From: Methanomassiliicoccaceae archaeon UBA480
Lineage (GTDB): Archaea > Thermoplasmatota > Thermoplasmata > Methanomassiliicoccales > Methanomethylophilaceae
Reading direction: 5' to 3'
DNA length: 5,854 bases
NCBI GenBank assembly: GCA_002506425.1
Contig: DAXO01000008.1
Span: forward strand, 1,332-7,185
Notes under the pieces: model-generated
What the model saw: the letters and a program-made list of their open reading frames with translations, nothing else
What the model was told of the DNA's origin: nothing
Databases searched by the model: none
Program-made: the position numbers and the translations under genes
In this document: positions 1 to 5,250 of the stretch, one piece after another
Position numbering within the stretch: position 1 is the stretch's first letter
Layout: every line of letters begins with the position of its first letter

Positions 1-1
1 G

Positions 2-1181
2 ATGATCGGGACGACGGGTAACGGTGTCGTCATCGGGTAATCCAAGATTCTCCAGATCAGCGGTGCAACCTCGAGGTCGAATTATCGAACACTGTAATTG
101 GCGGATAGACAGGACCGTGCCTTTGCCAACTCAGATCCGGATGCGTTCCTTCAGTTGTATGGATACCCCCTGATAATCGACGAAGTCCAAAAGGCCCCCG
201 TATTGTTCGATTCCATCGAGGCTATAGTCGACAAGGCGATTTACAATGAAAAGGACTGCATAGGGATGTACATCCTCGCCGGGAGTCAGAGCTACAGACT
301 GATGGAGGGGGTTAGCCAATCAATGTCCGGAAGGGTTGGAATAGTAAACATATCTCCGCTCAGTCAGAGCGAAATCGCTGGAAGGGAAGAGATTCCGTTT
401 ACTTCTGACCTGATAGTGGCAGGTGAACGTTGTGACGGAATAGATTCCTGGGATATGATGAACGCCATAGTCACAGGATGTTACCCGGAACTTCACTGCG
501 TCAGCACCCTGTCGCCCTGGGCATTCTACAGCGACTATGTGGATTCATACATCGCAAGAGATGTGATGGAGATCGTGAAATTGAAAGATCAGCTCAAATT
601 CTTCAATTTCATGCAGGTAATGGCTTCATGACTGGTCAGGAACTCGTTAAGGAGACCGTATATGATGCTGTCGGGATTGATGGGAAGACATTCAACGAGT
701 GACTCAGTGTCCTGGTAGCCGGCGACATAATTCATCTACTTCAGCCATACAGTGGCGTATCAGCGGTCAAAAGGGTCTCGAAGAGACCGAAGGTCTATTT
801 CAAGGATACCGGGCTCGCCTGCTATCTGTCAAGAATTGCGGATGCATCAACACTTGGCTCCAGCTATCTCAAAGGCCCTATGGCGGAGACATACATCATC
901 AATGAGATCCTGAAGGGTTATGAGAACAGGAAGGAGAATGCGGCGTTCTACCATTATCGCGATTCCGCCGGCGGAGAAATAGATCTGCTCATCCAAAAGG
1001 TGGTTCTCTATCCTTGATCGAATGCAAAGCAAGTGTTGACATCTCCATCGGGGATACAGGTGCCATGAGGAGATTCGCCCCGAAGGACGATTCTGTATGC
1101 TCGAGATGCGTTGTGTGCCTGACGTCGAAACCATATGTGCTGAAGAACGGTATACCTGTCATTCCAGTTTCGTCTATCTGA
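2..1181 (+). pseudogene. Decayed AAA-family ATPase with DUF4143-type C-terminal domain
   Basis: Family members are P-loop ATPases with a C-terminal nuclease-like fold; their cellular role is poorly defined. The best continuous piece is 98-631, opening with TTG directly after an in-frame TAA (95-97). It shows the Walker B segment (PLIIDEVQKAP), a sensor-1 stretch (YILAGSQS) and SGRVGIVNISPLSQSEI. The same frame upstream (2-97) reads weakly like the N-terminus (GVVIG, then SKILQ) but has TAA at 38-40 and no intact GxxxxGK[ST] Walker A. Near 626-632 the reading passes to another frame (TGQELVKETVYDAVGIDGKT). A TGA at 700-702 sits where relatives usually have Trp (NE*LSVLVAGDII). The frame then stays open through FKDTGLACYLS and GGEIDLLI, shifts again near the AAAA at 995-998, and continues as LIECKAS to TGA 1179-1181. 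The EID and ECK pieces resemble a PD-(D/E)XK signature. With this many lesions it cannot give a working ATPase. Family call is confident; the exact left limit is not. Confidence 0.85.
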
Positions 1182-1196
1182 ACTCGAACCGGGTAA

Positions 1197-1336
1197 CTTG
1201 TTGATGAGTTGAATGAGGGAGTGCGATTCTATCCACTCGATCGTGGATAAATGACGAACCGGTCGTAATCGAAGACAGTTCAGAGACAGCTCTCAGGGGC
1301 TGGATTCAGGAGTATGTCGGAGTCGAGGCTGTGTAG
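1197..1336 (+). pseudogene. Unidentified coding remnant with a frameshift
   Basis: Two adjoining open stretches read like protein. Frame 3 from 1197 gives LVDELNEGVRFYPLDR and then meets TAA at 1248-1250. Frame 2 from about 1241 gives SWINDEPVVIEDSSE and then TALRGWIQEYVGVEAV, ending in TAG at 1334-1336. Joined near 1241 they make one smooth C-terminal tail of about 46 residues. A TAA at 1194-1196 blocks the frame upstream and no credible start or ribosome binding site is visible, so this looks like the tail of a broken gene. I do not recognise the family. It may have been a separate gene or part of the same decayed locus as the ATPase that ends 15 bases upstream. Confidence 0.35.
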
Positions 1337-1347
1337 AAACCAATGTT

Positions 1348-1395
1348 TGATCGAGCGGGGTTGGATGGCATATTCCATCGCCCCCCGCTCGATCA
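1348..1395 (-). terminator. Long hairpin at the 3' end of the decarboxylase gene
   Basis: A perfect 13-base inverted repeat pairs TGATCGAGCGGGG (1348-1360) with CCCCGCTCGATCA (1383-1395). A second stem inside it pairs GATGG (1364-1368) with CCATC (1375-1379) around a CATATT loop. The TGA stop codon of the decarboxylase (1395-1393 on the minus strand) is the first part of the stem. No long T run follows on either side, so it may stabilise the 3' end or halt convergent transcription rather than act as a classical U-tract terminator. Confidence 0.6.
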
Positions 1396-2847
1396 TTCTG
1401 TCAGGCCGGCGGCCAGTGTTTTGATGCGGTCGATTATCCCGTCGATCTTCCCGTGAGTGAGGTTGGGGTTCAGGAGGGTGAACTTCAGCATGACCTTCCC
1501 GTCCATCACCGTCTGGCCGATGACCGTGCCCTCCGCCAGGAGGAGGCGTCTGATCCTCTTGTTCAGCTCGTCCCCGCCCTTGTGCGCGAAGACCACGGAG
1601 GACATCTCCGGCTCCACAGGGGCGATGAAGTCCCCGTCCGAGGAGATCCTGCCGTAGAGGTATGCGGCGTTCTCCACAGCGGTGTCGATGATGCGGCCGA
1701 ATCCGTCCATCCCTCTGGTCTGGAAGGCCATGTACACCTTCAGCGCATCGAAGCGGCGGGTGGTCTGCATGGATTTGCCTACCAGGTTGATGTATCCGTC
1801 CTCCTCGTCCTCCACACGGTTGAGGTAGTCGGCATGGTATTCGAAGCACCTCAGCAGATCCGCGTCCTTGACGAGGATCGCCGAGCAGGAGATGGGCAGG
1901 AGGAACATCTTGTGGAAGTCCACGGTGATCGAGTCGCAGATCGACACTGCGGAGATCCTGTCGCGGTACTTCCCGCTCATGATGAGTCCGGAGCCGTAGG
2001 CGGCGTCGCCGTGGAGGTGCATCCCGTAACGGTCGCATACCTTCCTCATGGCGGCGGCATCGTCCACCGAGCCGAAGTCGGTGGTGCCGAAGGTGGCGAC
2101 GGCGCAGAACGGGAGCAGGCCGGCGGAGACATCCTCCTCGACCATCCTCTCGAAGGCTGCGACATCCACCCTGCACTTCGCGTCCACGGGGATCTTGCGC
2201 ACCGCTCCGTAGCCCATCCCGAGGATGTGGCTCGCCTTGTCCATGGAGAAGTGGGAGATCTCCGACGTGTAGATCCTGAGCTTCTTGAATTCGGGGGGAA
2301 GCCCGTCGTTCCTGACGTCCCATCCCAGCCTGTCGCGGCAGAATCTGTCGCGGGCGGCCATCAGGGCCGTGATGTTGGACTGCGATCCGCCGGAGGTGAA
2401 GCATCCGTCGGACCCGTTCGGGAGTCCGAAAAGCTCCGCGAGCCCGCGGACCATGCTCTCCTCCAGCTCGGTGGCGGCCGGGCCCTGGTCCCAGCTGTCC
2501 ATGCTGTCGTTGAAGCAGGAGATGATCAGCTCCGAGCAGATGGTCTCCGTGAGAACCGGCGAGTGGAGGTGCGGCATGTAGTCCACGGACCATGTGCGGA
2601 GCAGGTTAGGGAGTATGACGTTCTCGGTGTCCTTCAGGACAGCCTCGAAACCCCTGCCGTGCTCGGGGAGGAACCCGAGACCGTTTACCTTCTCTCTGAG
2701 CTCCAGGGGCTCGATTCCGGAGAACGCGCTCCCGTCGGAGAACGAGCGGAAGATGGATTCCAGGGTCTCGCGGAGCATCTCCGCCAGCCTCTCCTGCACG
2801 TCCTTCGACTCGGAGATCAGCAGGGGCTCACTGGCGGTGCTCTGCAT
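1393..2847 (-). CDS. ddc: L-2,4-diaminobutyrate decarboxylase (PLP, group II)
   Basis: Predicted cytosolic PLP enzyme converting L-2,4-diaminobutyrate to 1,3-diaminopropane plus CO2. The 484-residue length is near the roughly 500 usual for this family. Visible landmarks: PHLHSP at 92-97; SMDSWDQGPAATELEE at 115-130, typical of diaminobutyrate decarboxylases; TSGGSQSN at 151-158 (cofactor phosphate region); SEISHFS with His199, expected to stack on PLP; HGDAAYG with Asp281, expected to pair with the pyridine nitrogen; and DSITVDFHK with Lys313 as the Schiff-base lysine. The ATG start lies inside the end of the aminotransferase gene (20-base overlap) and is preceded by GGGAG with a short spacer, so the two are probably co-transcribed and translationally coupled. 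The pairing with an aminotransferase that makes its substrate is the main reason for choosing this over glutamate, aspartate or aromatic amino acid decarboxylase. One oddity: relatives commonly have HVDAA where this has HGDAA. Confidence 0.87.
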   Translation of the reverse strand: MQSTASEPLLISESKDVQERLAEMLRETLESIFRSFSDGSAFSGIEPLELREKVNGLGFLPEHGRGFEAVLKDTENVILPNLLRTWSVDYMPHLHSPVLTETICSELIISCFNDSMDSWDQGPAATELEESMVRGLAELFGLPNGSDGCFTSGGSQSNITALMAARDRFCRDRLGWDVRNDGLPPEFKKLRIYTSEISHFSMDKASHILGMGYGAVRKIPVDAKCRVDVAAFERMVEEDVSAGLLPFCAVATFGTTDFGSVDDAAAMRKVCDRYGMHLHGDAAYGSGLIMSGKYRDRISAVSICDSITVDFHKMFLLPISCSAILVKDADLLRCFEYHADYLNRVEDEEDGYINLVGKSMQTTRRFDALKVYMAFQTRGMDGFGRIIDTAVENAAYLYGRISSDGDFIAPVEPEMSSVVFAHKGGDELNKRIRRLLLAEGTVIGQTVMDGKVMLKFTLLNPNLTHGKIDGIIDRIKTLAAGLTE

Positions 2848-4171
2848 CGATCTCCCTTACCACGTTCTCGAAAATCGTCAGCGCGGCGTCCATGTCGGCA
2901 TCGGGGATGTTCAGGGCGCAGAGGCACCTCATGACGGAGCCGTCGCGTCCTCCCCTCTCCATGATGAGTCCGCTCTCGAAGCATCTCTTCTGCACCATGG
3001 CGGCGATATCTCCGCCGGGAACGGGAACGCCCATGAGGTCCCTGGGGCCGTGCGGGTCGATGAACTCGATACCGATCATCAGCCCCTTTCCGCGGACGTC
3101 CCCGATGATGGAGACCTCCTTCTGGAGCCTCAGCATGCGCTCCATCATCGCATCGCCCTTCCTGGTCACCTCGTCCAGGAATCCGGGTTCCTTCAACCTC
3201 TTCATAACCACGGTGCCGGCGGCCATCGCCAGCTGGTTGCCGCGGAAGGTTCCCGCATGGGCGCCGGGACCCCATTTGTCCAGGTCCTGGTCGTAGACGA
3301 TCACGGACATGGGCTGCGAGCCGCCCACGGCCTTCGATATGAGGATGACGTCCGGGACGATGCCGGCGTGCTCGAATCCGAAGATCCTGCCGGTGCGGCC
3401 CATGCCGCACTGGATCTCATCGCAGATGAGGGGGATCCCCAGCTCCTTGGTGATCCTCCTGACCGCCTGCAGGAACTCAGCAGGCGCGGGAACGACTCCG
3501 CCCTCGCCCTGGATCGCCTCCAGGATGACGGCGGCCGGTTTGGTCACTCCGCTCTCGGGGTCCTTCAGTAGCCTCTCGAAGTAGTTGATGCAGGCCTTGG
3601 TGCCGGCCTCTCCTCCGATCCCCATGGGGCAGCGGTAGGAGTAGGGGTAGGGCATGAACTGGACGCCCGGCATGATGTTTGCCACATGGTTCTTGGCCTT
3701 CAGGTTCCCGGTGAGCGCCATAGGTCCCTGGCCCATGCCGTGGTATCCTCCGGAGAAGGATATGACGGTGCCTCTGCCTGTGGCGGTCTTGCACAGCTTT
3801 ATGGCGGCATCGGTGGCGTCGGTGCCGGACGGGGAGCAGAACTGCACCTTGGCGCGGGACGCCAGCTCCTCCGGGATGATCGAGAGGAGGGTATTCACGA
3901 ACTCGTCCCTCATGGGGGTCGACACGTCCAGAGTGTGAAGCGGGGCTCCGGACCGGATCAGATCGACGAGAGCGTCGTTGACCTCGTCGTCGTTGTGTCC
4001 GAGAGCTAGCGTCCCGGCGCCGTTCAGGAAGTCCAGGTATCTTTTTCCATCCACATCCTCGACCCATGGGCCCTTGGCGGATTTCAGGGCGATCGGGAAT
4101 TTGCGGGGGTAGTTCCTCGCAGAGGATTCATACTCTGCCTGGTGAGAGACATAGTACTGGTTCGTGTGCAT
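2828..4171 (-). CDS. dat: Diaminobutyrate-2-oxoglutarate aminotransferase (class III, PLP)
   Basis: Transfers the amino group of glutamate to L-aspartate 4-semialdehyde, giving L-2,4-diaminobutyrate and 2-oxoglutarate. The 447-residue chain opens with the family-like NQYYVSHQAEYESSARNYPRK. Then come GAGTLALGHN at 51-60, SPSGTDATDAA at 113-123 (PLP phosphate), EAIQGEGG at 218-225, CDEIQCGMGRTG at 250-261 with Asp251 for the pyridine nitrogen, ISKAVGGSQP with Lys280 as the Schiff-base lysine, and GTFRGNQ at 307-313. The frame stays open upstream to an ATG at 4228, but I chose the ATG at 4171 because similarity starts there and a TATA box lies just upstream, inside the longer version. The downstream decarboxylase overlaps by 20 bases and uses the product. 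EctB-type ectoine aminotransferase does the same reaction, but no ectoine genes are visible and the decarboxylase partner points to diaminopropane. The C-terminal RCLCALNI departs from the RFLPPL-like motif I expect. Confidence 0.88.
   Translation of the reverse strand: MHTNQYYVSHQAEYESSARNYPRKFPIALKSAKGPWVEDVDGKRYLDFLNGAGTLALGHNDDEVNDALVDLIRSGAPLHTLDVSTPMRDEFVNTLLSIIPEELASRAKVQFCSPSGTDATDAAIKLCKTATGRGTVISFSGGYHGMGQGPMALTGNLKAKNHVANIMPGVQFMPYPYSYRCPMGIGGEAGTKACINYFERLLKDPESGVTKPAAVILEAIQGEGGVVPAPAEFLQAVRRITKELGIPLICDEIQCGMGRTGRIFGFEHAGIVPDVILISKAVGGSQPMSVIVYDQDLDKWGPGAHAGTFRGNQLAMAAGTVVMKRLKEPGFLDEVTRKGDAMMERMLRLQKEVSIIGDVRGKGLMIGIEFIDPHGPRDLMGVPVPGGDIAAMVQKRCFESGLIMERGGRDGSVMRCLCALNIPDADMDAALTIFENVVREIDAEHRQ
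2852..2858 (-). promoter_or_regulatory. Shine-Dalgarno site of the decarboxylase
   Basis: The minus strand reads AAGGGAGATCGATG. GGAG complements the 3' end of 16S rRNA and stands 4 bases before the ATG at 2847. It lies inside the aminotransferase coding sequence and fixes the decarboxylase start. The two promoter-proximal genes (aminotransferase and dapB) have no such site, as expected for leaderless first genes and an SD-led internal gene. Confidence 0.6.
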
Positions 4172-4190
4172 TGAGACGGCTATCTGCCCA

Positions 4191-4200
4191 ATATAAAAAA
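4191..4200 (-). promoter_or_regulatory. TATA-like promoter of the aminotransferase-decarboxylase operon
   Basis: The minus strand reads TTTTTTATATTGGG. The box centre is about 23 bases before the A of the ATG at 4171. Archaeal transcription usually starts about 25 bases after the TATA centre, so the mRNA would start at or next to the ATG (leaderless). No Shine-Dalgarno is seen between box and start. The T run also trails the 4201-4250 hairpin, so one stretch may serve two purposes. Confidence 0.6.
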
Positions 4201-4250
4201 AGCATTCGACCGGACGCGTGCCTGACATCTGGAGAGTGGCGGCGAATGCT
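4201..4250 (-). terminator. Hairpin followed by a T tract, upstream of the aminotransferase
   Basis: On the minus strand AGCATTCG (4250-4243) pairs perfectly with CGAATGCT (4208-4201) and is followed directly by six further T residues (4200-4195). The loop is about 34 bases. It could stop transcripts that read through from dapB before they enter the aminotransferase gene. The loop is long for a simple terminator and the T tract overlaps the TATA box, so the function is uncertain. Confidence 0.4.
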
Positions 4251-4327
4251 CCGTTCTTAGACCGTTGCGGCCTGAGACCAAGCGGTTTCGGTGATCCCCG
4301 CGGTTGGTAAATCGGCGGAATAAAGAT

Positions 4328-4361
4328 CGCCGACGGAAGCGGGATCCCGCACCCGCCGGCG
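4328..4361 (-). terminator. Strong hairpin terminator of dapB
   Basis: Beginning 12 bases after the dapB stop, the minus-strand RNA folds into a near-continuous 15-position stem with a GAUC loop: arms CGCCGGCGGGUGCGG and CCGCUUCCGUCGGCG, with one U-U mismatch. Two of the pairs are G-U on the minus strand and would be A-C mismatches on the plus strand, so the structure suits minus-strand RNA. AUCUUUAUU follows. Its core is the palindrome GCGGGATCCCGC (4339-4350). Confidence 0.65.
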
Positions 4362-4373
4362 TTGTAAAAGATA

Positions 4374-5198
4374 TCAGTTCAGGACGTCGGACATGTCGTA
4401 GACGACGCCCTTCTTCTGGGAGACGACCCACTTGGCTGCCATGACGGCTCCGCCGACGAAGATCTCCCTGGAGTGGGCCTGGTGGCGGATCTCGATGCGC
4501 TCGGAGTTGCCGATGAACATGACGGTGTGGTCTCCGACGATGTCCCCTCCTCTGATCGCATGGATGCAGATCTCCTTTCCGCGGGGGCAGATCCCCTCGC
4601 GTCCGTAGATGATCTCCTTGCCGCCCATGGCGTCGCTGATGATCTCGGCGGCCGTCATGGCGGTTCCGCTGGGGGCGTCCTTCTTCTGGTTGTGGTGCGC
4701 CTCGATGATCTCGACGTCGTAGGCATCGCCGAGGTACTTCGCGGCATCCCTGATGAGCTTGAAGAACACGCCCACTCCGATGGAGTAGTTGGACGAGATG
4801 ACGGCGGCGACGTTGTTCTTGATGACGGCGTCCGTGATGTTCGTCTTCTGCTCGGCGGTGAGGCCGGTGGTTCCGATGATGAGGTTGACGCCTGCGGCCG
4901 CGGCTGCGGGAGCGTTGACGGCGGTGGCGGCTGCGATGGTGAAGTCGATGAGGACATCGGTCCTGCTCTCCTTGAGAACGTTCGCGAGGTCCTTGGAGTC
5001 GGATATGGGGACTCCGAGGTGCCCTACTCCGATGGCGTCTCCCACATCCTCTCCGATCTTCACGAGATCGAAGGCGGCGGAGAGCTCGAGCCCTTCGGTG
5101 GCGAGGATGCGGCGTATGAGGAGGTTTCCCATCCTTCCGCAGGCTCCGAGGAGGCCCACCCTGGTGTTCTTCGCAGATCCGGCTGAATCGCTTGTCAT
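4374..5198 (-). CDS. dapB: 4-hydroxy-tetrahydrodipicolinate reductase
   Basis: Cytosolic NAD(P)H-dependent reductase giving tetrahydrodipicolinate in the diaminopimelate/lysine pathway. The 274-residue length is normal. The N-terminal Rossmann domain shows RVGLLGACGRMG at 13-24; Asp44 follows the second strand where the adenine ribose binds. GTTGLT at 109-114 and SSNYSIGVGVFFKLI at 135-149 are family motifs. The catalytic segment EAHHNQKKDAPSGTA at 166-180 keeps the His pair, with His168 and Lys172 matching the E. coli catalytic His159 and Lys163; RGGDIVGDHTV follows at 216-226. The frame is open to a TTG at 5231, but I chose the ATG at 5198: it leaves a normal short N-terminus and lies about 26 bases after a TATA-like box, whereas the TTG lies upstream of the box. 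The start sits within a different open frame running on from the AlkD-like gene. A terminator follows 12 bases after the stop, so it appears to be a single-gene unit. Confidence 0.95.
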   Translation of the reverse strand: MTSDSAGSAKNTRVGLLGACGRMGNLLIRRILATEGLELSAAFDLVKIGEDVGDAIGVGHLGVPISDSKDLANVLKESRTDVLIDFTIAAATAVNAPAAAAAGVNLIIGTTGLTAEQKTNITDAVIKNNVAAVISSNYSIGVGVFFKLIRDAAKYLGDAYDVEIIEAHHNQKKDAPSGTAMTAAEIISDAMGGKEIIYGREGICPRGKEICIHAIRGGDIVGDHTVMFIGNSERIEIRHQAHSREIFVGGAVMAAKWVVSQKKGVVYDMSDVLN

Positions 5199-5220
5199 GG
5201 GGTTTGCAATGGGAGCAACG

Positions 5221-5228
5221 ATAATAAA
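5221..5228 (-). promoter_or_regulatory. TATA-like promoter of dapB
   Basis: The minus strand reads TTTATTAT in the context TTTGTTTATTATCG, an AT island in GC-rich surroundings. Its centre is about 26-27 bases before the ATG at 5198, so transcription would begin at the start codon (leaderless). No Shine-Dalgarno stands before the ATG. The box lies about 22 bases beyond the expected end of the AlkD-like coding sequence. Confidence 0.55.
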
Positions 5229-5250
5229 CAAATCGGAGGGCTCGCACCTG

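Larger units (their letters stand above)
4172..4373. other. Regulatory gap between dapB and the aminotransferase gene
   Basis: This 202-base stretch holds no credible protein or tRNA. It contains the dapB terminator hairpin (4328-4361), a weak interrupted repeat (ACCAA-GCGG at 4277-4285 against CCGC-GG-TTGGT at 4298-4308), the T-tailed hairpin (4201-4250) and the aminotransferase TATA box (4191-4200). About 75 bases between the hairpins are unexplained; they could hold a regulator site or a small RNA, but nothing proves either. Confidence 0.5.

Noticed and set aside
700..702. TGA read as Trp (genetic code change)
   Set aside because: dapB, dat and ddc all end in TGA at the expected lengths, so TGA is a normal stop here and the ATPase is simply broken.
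1453..2934. Open frame of 493 codons on the plus strand, and another at 2594-3571
   Set aside because: They lie antisense to ddc and dat, have low-complexity Gly/Val/Glu/His-rich products and no family motifs; long antisense frames are expected opposite GC-rich genes.
4172..4228. Longer aminotransferase start at ATG 4228 (19 extra residues)
   Set aside because: The extension has no family similarity and would be translated across the TATA box that drives the gene.
4209..4327. Possible tRNA or C/D box RNA in the dapB-dat gap
   Set aside because: Short stretches resemble a T-arm (GGTCGAATGC), but no acceptor, D and anticodon arms can be assembled on either strand and no box motifs are placed correctly.
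5199..5231. Longer dapB start at TTG 5231
   Set aside because: The TTG lies upstream of the likely TATA box, and the ATG at 5198 gives the normal short N-terminus before the nucleotide-binding motif.
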